64,000 nt of DNA from JAAGZL01 sp050291365 (lineage in GTDB: Bacteria; Pseudomonadota; Gammaproteobacteria; Chromatiales; Chromatiaceae): the NCBI GenBank assembly GCA_050291365.1, contig JBNKJS010000004.1:91242-155241 (forward strand), read 5' to 3'. Position numbers and translations under genes: made by a program. The notes under the pieces were generated by a model that was not told the origin of the DNA, ran no database searches, and saw only the letters and a list, made by a program, of their open reading frames with translations. Shown in pieces: positions 45,009-53,864 of the stretch (position 1 is its first letter; every line of letters begins with the position of its first letter).

Positions 45009-45623
45009 TTACTCCGATTCCCTTTTGCCCTGCATAACCTCAACCATCTTCAACGCCTCTTCTTCCATCATCACAACAAGTTGTTCTACCCTGCCTGTAA
45101 AGTAGCGGTGAAACATCAGGGCTGGGATGGCAACAGACAGTCCGGCTGCAGTGGTAATCAGGGCCTCGGATATACCTCCGGCTAGTACCGCAGGATCTCC
45201 CACGCCAACAAGTGTTATGGCGGAGAATACCTTGATCATACCGATAACTGTTCCCAGCAGACCCAGCAGGGGCGAGATGGATGCAATTGTACCAAGTGTA
45301 TTTAGATAGCGTTCCAGGTCATGCACTACCTGATGACCTACCTCTTCTATCGCCTCCTTCATGATCTCCCGACTATGTTCGCGGTTGATAATACCCGCAG
45401 CCAGAATACAGCCAAGAGGTGAACCAGCTTTAAGTGCGCTTATATGCTCAGAAGCCATGCCTCCGTCGCAGTGCAGTTTCCAGACCTGTGCCACCAGGTT
45501 ATCCGGCACCACCCGTGACTGTCTCAGAGACCACAAACGCTCGATAATTATGGCCATGGCCACCACCGAACAGAGAATAATCGGCAGCATCAGCCAACCG
45601 CCAGCAATTACCAGTTCATACAT
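45009..45623 (-). CDS. exbB: MotA/TolQ/ExbB proton channel family protein
   Basis: It has 204 residues with three membrane spans: an N-terminal one (GGWLMLPIILCSVVAMAIIIE) and a pair around ISPLLGLLGTVIGMIKVF and GGISEALITTAAGLSVAIPAL, the proton-channel signature. With ExbD it forms the stator complex at the inner membrane. First gene of the exbB-exbD-lpxK-Trm112-kdsB run; 129 bp separate it from comEC, so the promoter probably lies there. Confidence 0.94.
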   Translation of the reverse strand: MYELVIAGGWLMLPIILCSVVAMAIIIERLWSLRQSRVVPDNLVAQVWKLHCDGGMASEHISALKAGSPLGCILAAGIINREHSREIMKEAIEEVGHQVVHDLERYLNTLGTIASISPLLGLLGTVIGMIKVFSAITLVGVGDPAVLAGGISEALITTAAGLSVAIPALMFHRYFTGRVEQLVVMMEEEALKMVEVMQGKRESE

Positions 45624-45752
45624 CCTCGATATCCTTTAAGCTAATAGACGCCTCGATACTTCAGGGCATTAATTTTTTTCATATCATACTGCATTCAACC
45701 ACCATTCCAAAAGGATTCAATCAGGATTTCCATCACATCTGATAAAACGACC

Positions 45753-48059
45753 CTATTTAATCGATTGAAAAGGGTGATGCCAATAGCGAAGCCGTTGCAG
45801 TCGGTGTCTGATAGGCGCTGAAATAGAACCATTTGCGGCTATCTCTAGCTCAATTGCACCCAGTTCTGCGGTATTGAGAACCTTTGCCCCGGCGGAGCTC
45901 CAGCGTGCTACCACCTCAGCATTTGGAAAGCCGTAGCGATTAAGGTATCCAGTCGAGACAAAGGCGTATACGGGAGAAACCGCCTGAATAAAGCCTATGG
46001 ATGATGAGGATTTACTACCGTGGTGTGGGATTATCACCATATCAGACTTTAACCTATCCCTTCGTTTTTCAACCAACCGCCTCTCAACCTTTTTCCCAAT
46101 ATCGCCCGGAATCATTAGGCTGCGGCCTGCCGCCTCTATTTTGAGGACACATGAGGAATTATTGCCTGCCCAGGGGGAAGTTGGTTCTGGATGCAGTATT
46201 TGGAAATTGACCCCATCCCACTCCCAGGAATAACCGGCTCTGCATAAACCGGAAACCACATCCAGGCGCCCAGGTTCTCCGCTTAGGATCGAAGCAATCT
46301 CCACCTGACCGAGAACACCCGTCAGGCCACCAATGTGGTCCATATCCCCATTACTCAGTATCAACAGATCGACATAGTCGATCCCATAACTTTGTAGATA
46401 TGGCAACACCACCGCAGAGCCAGTATTGAATTCATCTGAAAACCTTGGACCCAGATCGTAGAGCAGAGTATGACGATGGGTCCTGACCACAAGCGCAAGC
46501 CCCTGCCCCACATCCAATACCACGAAATTAACTGCACCATACTCGGGCTGTGCCGGACGTATAAGCACTACAGGAACAAGGAAAACAATACCCAACCAAC
46601 GTGCTGGTACTCCCCGCGGTGACAGCAACAGCACCACACCAATGAGGGCAGATGGCCACACCCAATATGGCAGCTCTGGAGTGGTCCATACCATAAAGGG
46701 AATAGTGCTGATGTAGCCTAGTCCATCCAGACCACTTGCCAGCATCCAATTCATTAGCGCCACCATCTGGGCACCCAGAGGCTGAAACAGATACACCAGC
46801 AAAACCGTCAGCAGGGCTAAGGGGACAATAATGAAGCTGAACAGAGGTACAACAATCAGGTTAACCAGTGGCGCCAACAGCGATACCTGAAAACTCATGG
46901 CCAGCAACACCGGTGCCAGACCCATGGCAACCGCCCACTGCACCCTACCCCACTGCTGCAGCCAACCAATCTGACCGATGCGTCCGGAGATCCCAAAGAA
47001 GATCACGGCCACAGCCGTAAAGGAGAGCCAGAACCCGGCAGAGAGTACAGCCAGCGGATCCCAGATCACCACCAACAGCAGGGCCAAGGCAAGGGCCCTG
47101 GATGGCTTGGGCAGACGTCTCAGCAAATATCCTAAGACAAACACCAGTAGCATTATTAAGGCACGCTGGGTGGGTATGGCAAAACCGGCCATGGCGGCAT
47201 AGACCATAGCCGCTATCAAGCCGGCAATCGCCGCTGCATGTTGAGCTGGAATCAGCAGCAGCAAACTGTGGGATAGACCCCAGAGCCGGCGCATAATGAA
47301 AAACAGCAGTCCGTAAACTATGCCAATATGCAGACCAGATATTGCAATCAGATGGCTGGTACCTGTTTTGGCGAATACCTGCCACTCTGGTTGCCTGATC
47401 CCGCTTCTATCCCCAACCACCAGCCCATTCAACAGGGCTGCGCCCTTTGGTTCGCTGGAGAGGGAGTTGATGCTATCCCTAATATGCTGGCGCCACTGCT
47501 GAATGGAGAACAGGCCATCTGACTCTCCCAGCAACTGGTTACGTTCACTTTTCCGCACATAGCCGCCGGCCCTGATTCCATGCTGGAACAGCCAGCCCTC
47601 GTAATCAAACCCTCCGGGATTGAAAAATCCACGTGGGCGCTTAAGGCGCAACATCAGCCCCCATCTCTGGCCAGCCTTTATCTTTGGGGCGAACTTGTAC
47701 CAGCTTACTCTTATCCGCCCAGGCGACGACTGTTCAGCCCCGTCCAGTTCCATGCGTTCTACCTGAAACTCAAACCTGGTGCGCCTCTCTATCTGATCTG
47801 GAAGTGAAACCACCACCCCCTCCACATAAAGATCCTTGCCTTGCAACTCATTCGCAATCCCATTATCCATGATGGTATGGGCATGGAGTAATGCCCACAG
47901 AAAACCCAGCATCAGGGCCAAAAGTGGACGCGATCTCCGTAAATAATAGAAAGACACAAGCAGAATTGGGATGGCAGCAGCCAACCATAGTGGAGGCAAT
48001 TCCGTCTGCCACTGCAAAAACAAGACCCCGGCTAGAAAATGTAACGTCCCTGTAACCAC
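45753..48059 (-). CDS. comEC: DNA internalisation/ComEC family channel protein
   Basis: Inner-membrane channel for single-stranded DNA uptake during natural transformation. It has 768 residues: N-terminal spans, an OB-like periplasmic part, the Competence membrane domain (GLVVGDRSGI, HLIAISGLHIGIVYGLLFF, IPTQRALIMLLVFVLG), then a C-terminal metallo-beta-lactamase domain. In that domain the usual HxDH motif reads SNGDMDHIGG, with the first His replaced by Asn, while IIPHHGSKSSSS is kept. No other competence genes in the window. Its position between the Lol genes and exbB is typical of this class. Confidence 0.94.
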   Translation of the reverse strand: MVTGTLHFLAGVLFLQWQTELPPLWLAAAIPILLVSFYYLRRSRPLLALMLGFLWALLHAHTIMDNGIANELQGKDLYVEGVVVSLPDQIERRTRFEFQVERMELDGAEQSSPGRIRVSWYKFAPKIKAGQRWGLMLRLKRPRGFFNPGGFDYEGWLFQHGIRAGGYVRKSERNQLLGESDGLFSIQQWRQHIRDSINSLSSEPKGAALLNGLVVGDRSGIRQPEWQVFAKTGTSHLIAISGLHIGIVYGLLFFIMRRLWGLSHSLLLLIPAQHAAAIAGLIAAMVYAAMAGFAIPTQRALIMLLVFVLGYLLRRLPKPSRALALALLLVVIWDPLAVLSAGFWLSFTAVAVIFFGISGRIGQIGWLQQWGRVQWAVAMGLAPVLLAMSFQVSLLAPLVNLIVVPLFSFIIVPLALLTVLLVYLFQPLGAQMVALMNWMLASGLDGLGYISTIPFMVWTTPELPYWVWPSALIGVVLLLSPRGVPARWLGIVFLVPVVLIRPAQPEYGAVNFVVLDVGQGLALVVRTHRHTLLYDLGPRFSDEFNTGSAVVLPYLQSYGIDYVDLLILSNGDMDHIGGLTGVLGQVEIASILSGEPGRLDVVSGLCRAGYSWEWDGVNFQILHPEPTSPWAGNNSSCVLKIEAAGRSLMIPGDIGKKVERRLVEKRRDRLKSDMVIIPHHGSKSSSSIGFIQAVSPVYAFVSTGYLNRYGFPNAEVVARWSSAGAKVLNTAELGAIELEIAANGSISAPIRHRLQRLRYWHHPFQSIK

Positions 48060-48200
48060 ATCTATCCCTTTACTGTGTTAATTTGCTTTTATGCTGCAAC
48101 ATTACTGCATTATTTTGTAGTCAAAACAGCTGTTACATGCTTGAATACAGACAGATAACAACAAGAAAATCTGCTGGTTGGAATCACTTTTGGAACTTGA

Positions 48201-48725
48201 ATGCCAAAACGTATTATTAGGCGCTTTACGCCAGACCATGAAACCATAAGGAATCACAAGCATCTACGCATGTTTGGCGACCTGCTTCACGATTCTAACC
48301 TCTGGCATATGAATCGCCGCTCGGTTTCCGGCGCCTTTGCTGTGGGGCTGTTCTGGGCCTTTGTGCCCATGCCCTTCCAGATGGTGGCCGCCGCCGCTAC
48401 CGCAATTCTCGCCAGGGTAAATCTGCCAATCTCCGTTGCCCTGGTCTGGATAACCAACCCCATAACCATTCCACCCATGTTTTACTCCACCTACCTGGTT
48501 GGGGCCTGGATACTGAATGAGCCTCCGCAGGATCTTGAGTTCGAACTCTCTATGGAGTGGATGGCTGAATACCTGGCTGGCATCTGGCAGCCCCTGCTAC
48601 TGGGAAGCCTGCTATGTGGAGTTATCGCATCCATTCTTGGCTATGTACTTATCCGTGGCCTTTGGCGCTGGCACATCATATCCCACATACGCAAACGCAA
48701 AGAGCGCTACAGCAAAGAGAATTAA
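48201..48725 (+). CDS. DUF2062 family membrane protein
   Basis: It has 174 residues. The conserved block NRRSVSGAFAVGLFWAFVPMPFQM, a hydrophobic pair of helices, and the motif WITNPITIPPMFY identify DUF2062. Function unknown; commonly found beside comEC and lolD in gammaproteobacteria, as here. Two to three membrane spans are likely, with a basic C-terminal tail. Its TAA overlaps the stop codon of lolD on the other strand (TTAA), so the two transcripts run into each other. Confidence 0.88.
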   Translation: MPKRIIRRFTPDHETIRNHKHLRMFGDLLHDSNLWHMNRRSVSGAFAVGLFWAFVPMPFQMVAAAATAILARVNLPISVALVWITNPITIPPMFYSTYLVGAWILNEPPQDLEFELSMEWMAEYLAGIWQPLLLGSLLCGVIASILGYVLIRGLWRWHIISHIRKRKERYSKEN

Positions 48726-49402
48726 GCAGTTAGAAAACCGTCATCCAGATGCAGTACCCGGTCCATCCTCTTGGCTATGTCCAGATCATGGGTGACTACC
48801 ACAAAACTTGTGCCCTGTTCCCGGTTTAGCTCCAACATTATTTCGTAAACCTGCTCTGCGGTATGTCGATCCAGATTTCCTGTAGGCTCATCAGCAAATA
48901 CACATCTGGGATTGTTTATCAGTGCCCGAGCGATCGCAGCACGCTGGCGCTCACCGCCCGACAACTCACTTGGCTTGTGAGCAAGTCTATGCTTCAACCC
49001 CACCTTTTCCAGCATCTGGCTTGAGCGCGCTCTTGCCGTTGCCACATCCACCCCTCCTAGCAACAGTGGCATGGCAGTATTCTCCAGTGCCGAGAACTCA
49101 GGAAGGAGATGATGGAACTGATAGATGAACCCCATTTCACTGTTGCGCAGTTGTCCCCGCTCAGCATCATCCAACTTGGCTAGATTTTTACCAGACATCA
49201 GAATCTCTCCACTGTTTGGCAAATCTAGACCACCAAGACAGTGCAGCAGAGTACTTTTACCGGAGCCAGAGCATCCAACGATGGCTATCCTCTCACCGGC
49301 ATTGATATCCAAATCCACCCCTCTCAGCACCTCTACTCTGGAGGCACCATCATCAAAGGTACGCACCAAACCCCTGCACTCCAATACTGCTCTATCATTC
49401 AT
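48722..49402 (-). CDS. lolD: Lipoprotein-releasing ABC transporter ATPase LolD
   Basis: ATPase of the Lol system that extracts lipoproteins from the inner membrane. From the ATG at 49400-49402 it has 226 residues (E. coli 233) starting MNDRAVLECRGLVRTF; this ATG overlaps the permease stop by 8 bp (ATGAATGA), making the longer frame to 49462 unnecessary. Walker A GCSGSGKST, signature LSGGERQR, Walker B VFADEPTGNLD and the switch VVTHD are complete. Confidence 0.96.
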   Translation of the reverse strand: MNDRAVLECRGLVRTFDDGASRVEVLRGVDLDINAGERIAIVGCSGSGKSTLLHCLGGLDLPNSGEILMSGKNLAKLDDAERGQLRNSEMGFIYQFHHLLPEFSALENTAMPLLLGGVDVATARARSSQMLEKVGLKHRLAHKPSELSGGERQRAAIARALINNPRCVFADEPTGNLDRHTAEQVYEIMLELNREQGTSFVVVTHDLDIAKRMDRVLHLDDGFLTA

Positions 49403-50642
49403 AGCGCAGAGCCTCGGCAGGTTGTACTCTGGATGCCCGCCAGGCTGGATAGATAGTAGCAAGCAGGGTTATCAGAAATGCAGTGATGCTAACCATGGTC
49501 ACGTCACTGAGATGCATATCAGAGGGCAGTTCACTTATGTAGTAGATATTTGGGTCAAGGAAGTCCACATTAAATACCTGCTCAATGCTCTTGACCAGCG
49601 CCTCAATATTTAGTGAGAGCAAGATGCCACCGATGATACCTGCGACGGTACCCGCGAACCCTATGGTTGCTCCCTGCACCACAAATATCCCCATGATGCT
49701 TCTGGGAGAGGCTCCCAGGGTACGCAGTATGGCGATATCGCTCTGTTTATCGGTAACCACCATGACCAGGGTAGATACTATATTGAATGCGGCAACTGCT
49801 ACGATCAAAAACAGGATTAGTCCCATCATGCGTTTTTCCGTGCGTAGGGCGCGAAAGAAGTTACTGTGGTGCATGGTCCAGTCTGTAACCCGATACATTC
49901 CTGGTAGCTGGTATGCAAGCTCGTGTGTGACCTCTGGAGCCTTGTAAAGATCATCCAGTTTAAGGCGCACACCGGTTACCCCATCCCCCATACGCAATAG
50001 TTTTGCTGCATCCTGCATATGGACAATTGCAACACCTCGGTCATACTCACCCATGCCAACCTCAAAGATACCGACTACACTGAAGTTCTTAAGGCGCGGC
50101 AACGCCCCAGCTATGGTTTGACTAACCTTGGGAGTGACAACAGTCACCTCGTCCCCCACCACCACATTGAGAATTGAGGCAAGTTCACGTCCCAGGATGA
50201 TACTAAACTTGCCTGCCTCCAGCTTGGATAGATTCCCCGCGCGCATATGCTCATCCACATCGGAAACCTTAGTTTCGTGCTCAGTCAAAACACCTCGCAA
50301 AATGGCACCGCTGACATTTTCCCCGCTTGTCAGCATGGCCTGTGTCTCGACAAATGGCGCCTGCCCCACCACTCTGCTATGCCCCTTTGATTGCTCTATT
50401 ACCTGCCGCCAATCTTCCAGAGGTCCGTCCACTGCCCTAATGGTGGCATGTGAGGCCATTCCCAAAATGCGCTCACGCACCTCCTTGTGGAACCCATTCA
50501 TCACTGACATGACTGTAATCAACGCCATCACGCCTAGCATGATGCCCAGCATGGAGCTGACTGAAATAAAGGATATGAAATGGTTACGCCGTTTGGCTCG
50601 GGTATAGCGCAATCCAATATAGAGTTCGAGTGGTCTAAACAT
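49395..50642 (-). CDS. lolC: Lipoprotein-releasing ABC transporter permease (LolC/LolE type)
   Basis: From the ATG at 50640-50642 it has 415 residues and begins MFRPLELYIGLRYTRAKRRNHFISFIS, as in family members; two upstream starts in frame are less likely. Four membrane spans: one N-terminal (SMLGIMLGVMALITVMSVMNGF) and three at the C-terminal end, with a large periplasmic MacB-like domain between. Only one permease gene is present, directly before lolD, so the transporter may be a homodimer (LolF arrangement) rather than LolC plus LolE. Confidence 0.93.
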   Translation of the reverse strand: MFRPLELYIGLRYTRAKRRNHFISFISVSSMLGIMLGVMALITVMSVMNGFHKEVRERILGMASHATIRAVDGPLEDWRQVIEQSKGHSRVVGQAPFVETQAMLTSGENVSGAILRGVLTEHETKVSDVDEHMRAGNLSKLEAGKFSIILGRELASILNVVVGDEVTVVTPKVSQTIAGALPRLKNFSVVGIFEVGMGEYDRGVAIVHMQDAAKLLRMGDGVTGVRLKLDDLYKAPEVTHELAYQLPGMYRVTDWTMHHSNFFRALRTEKRMMGLILFLIVAVAAFNIVSTLVMVVTDKQSDIAILRTLGASPRSIMGIFVVQGATIGFAGTVAGIIGGILLSLNIEALVKSIEQVFNVDFLDPNIYYISELPSDMHLSDVTMVSITAFLITLLATIYPAWRASRVQPAEALRYE

Positions 50643-50796
50643 AGTGCGCATTAAACCATATTCCAGCAAAAATTGACTCTAAGATTCAGCATTTGAGACT
50701 ATTTAGCTCTCCCCTCTGGATGAGTGCTGGCGGATGACTTATAGTGTTGGTATCTATATTATTTGGCTGAGACATTTTCAATAAAGGAGTAATTAA

Positions 50797-51114
50797 ATGA
50801 ACCGTAGATTCATAGGTCCATTTTTGAAACTGATCCTGGCATCCTGCCTTGCCATTACGGTATTTTCAGTTAGCGCTGATACACTGCTGATTGATGCCAT
50901 CTCAGAGGCCCCACCGAATAATCCATCAGGGTTACTGCGCCCCACCAACGGACAAACAATGAAGATGGTACTTGCCAAGTTTGGCCAGCCCAGCGAAAAA
51001 CTGCCTCCGGTAGGTAATCCTCCGATTACGCGTTGGGTGTATGAGGAATTTACCGTCTATTTTGAACACAAACTGGTAGTAAATAGCGCAGTACACTTGG
51101 ATCATTATAGATAA
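50797..51114 (+). CDS. Small secreted hypothetical protein
   Basis: It has 105 residues with a signal peptide (FLKLILASCLAITVFSVSA, cleavage about residue 27). The mature part has GLLRPTNGQTMKMVLAKFGQPSEKLPPVG, then ITRWVYEEFTVYFEHKLVVNSAVHLD. The helix followed by FGQP and a WxYxxFxVYFxxxxV strand pattern resembles SmpA/OmlA-type small periplasmic folds. No characterised relative is known to me. AGGAG is seven bases from the ATG. Single gene; divergent from the Lol operon. Confidence 0.75.
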   Translation: MNRRFIGPFLKLILASCLAITVFSVSADTLLIDAISEAPPNNPSGLLRPTNGQTMKMVLAKFGQPSEKLPPVGNPPITRWVYEEFTVYFEHKLVVNSAVHLDHYR

Positions 51115-51164
51115 TAGGATAGCCGGCCCGAAAAAGTCCGAAACCGGCGTAGTTCTTATGACAT

Positions 51165-51479
51165 CTATCTCGCCACAAAGGGATAGGTTATTAACACCCC
51201 TAAGATCGAAGCGGCCAGTGAATTGGCTATTAGTATGGAGTAACGCAATACTAAATTTTTCTGAGCTTTAAAGTACTTATAAAAGACAAAAGATAGAGCA
51301 CTTAGGATAACAACCAAGGGCATTGAGATAATAAACAGGAACCCGGCGAATCTACCTGGAGGAAATACGGCGCCGACCAATTGATTTGTGCAGAAATAAG
51401 CGAGTAGAGCAACGAAAAACGCATATATTATTTTTTCCACTAAATCATCTTGCTTTGGTTCTTCTTGTTCAGAATTCAT
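51165..51479 (-). CDS. Hypothetical three-span membrane protein
   Basis: It has 104 residues. A polar, acidic N-terminus (MNSEQEEPKQDDLVEK) is followed by three hydrophobic helices: IIYAFFVALLAYFC, FLFIISMPLVVILSALSFVFY and SILIANSLAASILGVLITY. No family recognised and no functional residues stand out. It converges on the small secreted protein gene and lies 170 bp before the CZB gene. Confidence 0.55.
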   Translation of the reverse strand: MNSEQEEPKQDDLVEKIIYAFFVALLAYFCTNQLVGAVFPPGRFAGFLFIISMPLVVILSALSFVFYKYFKAQKNLVLRYSILIANSLAASILGVLITYPFVAR

Positions 51480-51649
51480 AGCCTACCCGTAACCTCTCAT
51501 TCAACGGTAAATTTCTCGACCTAGAGGTTATCACTGTTAGGGAATTTGTTCACCTATAAACTTCTGCGACCTAGCCCAGCCAGCCATATAGCTAAATATC
51601 ATCAATATCTAACCAATCTAGTTGATCATTTCCTGTTTGAAATATTGCT

Positions 51650-52093
51650 TCAGTCGTCTGGGAGCTCTCGAATCTCTTGCTCCAGGATATCCAGCGCTTG
51701 CAGCAGAGATTCTGAAACACCAACCAACTCCTCCATGTAACCCCTAGCGAGAACCAGTCGTTCGTTTTGCCTATCCTCCTTTGAGGAAAATAGTTTCTTA
51801 AATACGCCAGCACTATCTTTTGCATGCAGTAACTCAAAAATCCTTTTATAGATTTCATGCAACATCTCATGGGGGGTATATATTGATTCGTACGATGTAA
51901 GGTGACCAAGTTTTGCCTTGCCTTCACCATGGTACCATTGACCAAAAGCGCAGCTCGTGTGCTCTACTGGAATCTTATCGTCACTAACGGATACCCCGGC
52001 AACAAGTGCCTGGGCATATGAGCGCCATTTGATGTGCGCACCTTTGGCCCCACGCAGTTTATCCAACGCAACTTTTTTGTTTATTGAAGGCAT
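51650..52093 (-). CDS. Stand-alone CZB (chemoreceptor zinc-binding) domain protein
   Basis: The ATG at 52091-52093 with GGAG seven bases upstream gives 147 residues. The CZB zinc site is seen in order: His in GAHIKWRSY, Cys in HTSCAFGQW (the conserved C-x-F-G-x-W), and the His pair in YTPHEMLHEIY. CZB domains sense zinc or hypochlorite at the end of chemoreceptors or in front of GGDEF domains; here the domain stands alone with a C-terminal coiled coil. Cytoplasmic. Its output partner is not apparent from the neighbourhood. Confidence 0.85.
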   Translation of the reverse strand: MPSINKKVALDKLRGAKGAHIKWRSYAQALVAGVSVSDDKIPVEHTSCAFGQWYHGEGKAKLGHLTSYESIYTPHEMLHEIYKRIFELLHAKDSAGVFKKLFSSKEDRQNERLVLARGYMEELVGVSESLLQALDILEQEIRELPDD

Positions 52094-52308
52094 CTCTATA
52101 CTCCAAGGTTTGGTTAAATTTCTCGCTTCTAAAAAAAAGAAGCGTAAAGGTTTCACCATGTTATATGGCGCGGAAAAAAGAGACTTCCAGCTAGTTATTG
52201 TTATTACTGGTTATAGTGTTACACCAACACTTACTTTTTACCGTGTATTTATTATCATATCTCAAAAATTAAACGACAATCCAGGCACAAAATACATTTC
52301 TCGTTTTA

Positions 52309-52336
52309 GAAAATAAACATGCCATTTTGTATGGCA
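52309..52336 (-). terminator. Possible terminator after the cytochrome b gene
   Basis: On the minus strand TGCCAT pairs with ATGGCA around a 5-nt loop and is followed by TGTTTATTTT. It lies 12 bases beyond the cytochrome b stop. The stem is short, so the call is tentative. Confidence 0.45.
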
Positions 52337-52347
52337 ATTATTAATAA

Positions 52348-53043
52348 TCACACTGTCAACCAATACACTACAGCTACGCTGATAGCAAACAGTGTTAAGG
52401 CAAACAAAACGCCTCCACCTCGCGCATTCTCGGCCTTTACGCCTGGAGGCAGATCTTTGTAGCCGGTAAACATTGCAGACAGCAGATCCTCTCCTTTGAA
52501 TAGCTTGTGCCATATAACTGCGGCAACATGCAGACCAACAAGAACCAGCAGAATATTGAACAGATCATAATGCAGCCCTGTTATATAATCGCTAGTATCC
52601 TTTGAAACAAGATAGGCAAGTGGCCCTTCGAATAGAACGTCGTCATTGGCAAATAGCCCCAGCATCGACTGGAGAAATACTACGGCCAGCAGCAGCAAAA
52701 CCATCCATCCACCTAGAGGGTTATGGCCGATGACAAACTTATGCGGATGTGACAACAGAGAACGCGCGTAAGCCAGCACGACACTGGGACCACGCACAAA
52801 CTGGGAGAAACGCGCATAGCTGCTACCCACAATCCCCCACATAACCCGAAATAGCACCAGGGCAGTAGCAGCAAGGCCCAGGGTCGCATGGAGTTCTATG
52901 GCCCCATCCAGCAGTTCGGCAGTAACAAACAGGGCCACCATCAACGCCACCAGGGTCCAGTGGAACAGACGTACTGAAATATCCCAAACAAACACCCTTG
53001 AACTATCATGGTGAACAGGAGGATTCTGAACCTGATGTGACAT
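52348..53043 (-). CDS. Cytochrome b561-family protein
   Basis: It has 231 residues with four or five membrane spans. Conserved histidines for two b haems are in VRLFHWTLVALM, ELHATLGLAATALVLFRVMW, GLHYDLFNILLVLVGLHVAAVIWHKLF. It has the pattern of Ni-Fe-hydrogenase-type/b561 diheme cytochromes that move electrons between quinols and periplasmic partners. It lies 75 bp downstream of the cytochrome c' gene on the same strand, separated by a terminator, so the two may be functional partners. Confidence 0.88.
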   Translation of the reverse strand: MSHQVQNPPVHHDSSRVFVWDISVRLFHWTLVALMVALFVTAELLDGAIELHATLGLAATALVLFRVMWGIVGSSYARFSQFVRGPSVVLAYARSLLSHPHKFVIGHNPLGGWMVLLLLAVVFLQSMLGLFANDDVLFEGPLAYLVSKDTSDYITGLHYDLFNILLVLVGLHVAAVIWHKLFKGEDLLSAMFTGYKDLPPGVKAENARGGGVLFALTLFAISVAVVYWLTV

Positions 53044-53075
53044 AGAGATTATCCCAAACTACATCCAATCAAAAC

Positions 53076-53102
53076 AAAAAGGCCGCATGTCTCCATGCGG
53101 CC
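53076..53102 (-). terminator. Terminator between cytochrome c' and cytochrome b genes
   Basis: GGCCGCATG pairs perfectly with CATGCGGCC (9 bp, 4-nt loop) and is followed on the minus strand by TTTTT. It would end most cytochrome c' transcripts before cytochrome b and thereby set their ratio. Confidence 0.85.
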
Positions 53103-53118
53103 GTTGATCAAGTAATTG

Positions 53119-53577
53119 TTAGTGATCTTCCTTGAACTTTTTATGGCAAGATTTGCAGCTCTTAGCAGTTGTTCCAAACTGCTCAAACATGGCTTTCTGG
53201 TCACCACCTTTGCTGCTCTGTACCAGCTTGGCTACTTCCTGTTGAAATTTTTCAGCAATCTTTTTGAACTCTTCTGGTTTTGTCCATACTTCTGGTTTGG
53301 ACTCTGATTTACCTACGTTAGACTCGGGGATGAAGAACTCCCAAGGCATATTGGATAGCACTTCCAAATTAGCTGCGCGCTTGGCGAACTCTTCCTGATT
53401 AAAAGGCTTCTTTCCCTTGGCCATAGCACCCATGGGGCCGACATTGGCAGCCATTAGAGTAAACGCTGCCTTACGGGCCTTCACAGCTTGCTCTTTAGGA
53501 TCCCGCTCCTTGTCCGCAACAGCGGCGCCTGCACACAATGCAAGAACCACGGCGGTAACTACAGAAATCTTCTTCAT
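53119..53577 (-). CDS. Cytochrome c' (class II)
   Basis: From the ATG at 53575-53577 (GGAG eleven bases upstream) it has 152 residues with a signal peptide (SVVTAVVLALCAGAAVA) and a single haem motif CKSCH close to the C-terminus, the mark of four-helix cytochromes c'. The haem pocket helices are in TLMAANVGPMGAMAKG and QFGTTAKSCKSCHKKFKED. Family members bind NO or CO and protect against nitrosative stress, or shuttle electrons. Periplasmic. Confidence 0.92.
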   Translation of the reverse strand: MKKISVVTAVVLALCAGAAVADKERDPKEQAVKARKAAFTLMAANVGPMGAMAKGKKPFNQEEFAKRAANLEVLSNMPWEFFIPESNVGKSESKPEVWTKPEEFKKIAEKFQQEVAKLVQSSKGGDQKAMFEQFGTTAKSCKSCHKKFKEDH

Positions 53578-53864
53578 AATATAATCGTCTCCATTTTGTT
53601 GATATTCCATCATACAGTCATGTTACCAAGCCATATGATACATACTTTATTACAATTCCAGATATATTGGGTTGGTCTGAGTTAAAATCAACCTGTCGAT
53701 ATGACCTAACCATGAAAATTAGGTTCATTCAAACTATAGTCTAATACTGTTACAGGTCTCACAGAATCCGATCATTTCAGTTCGTGTAATATCCTGACAA
53801 ACAATCAGCTTTTGAACTAGTATGATTTAGAATCAAGTAATTAATGCAATATGGAAAGTGGATT

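Noticed and set aside
51592..51945. A 117-codon open frame on the minus strand in another frame over the CZB gene
   Set aside because: The CZB zinc motif, strong ribosome-binding site and normal codon pattern belong to the frame at 51650-52093.
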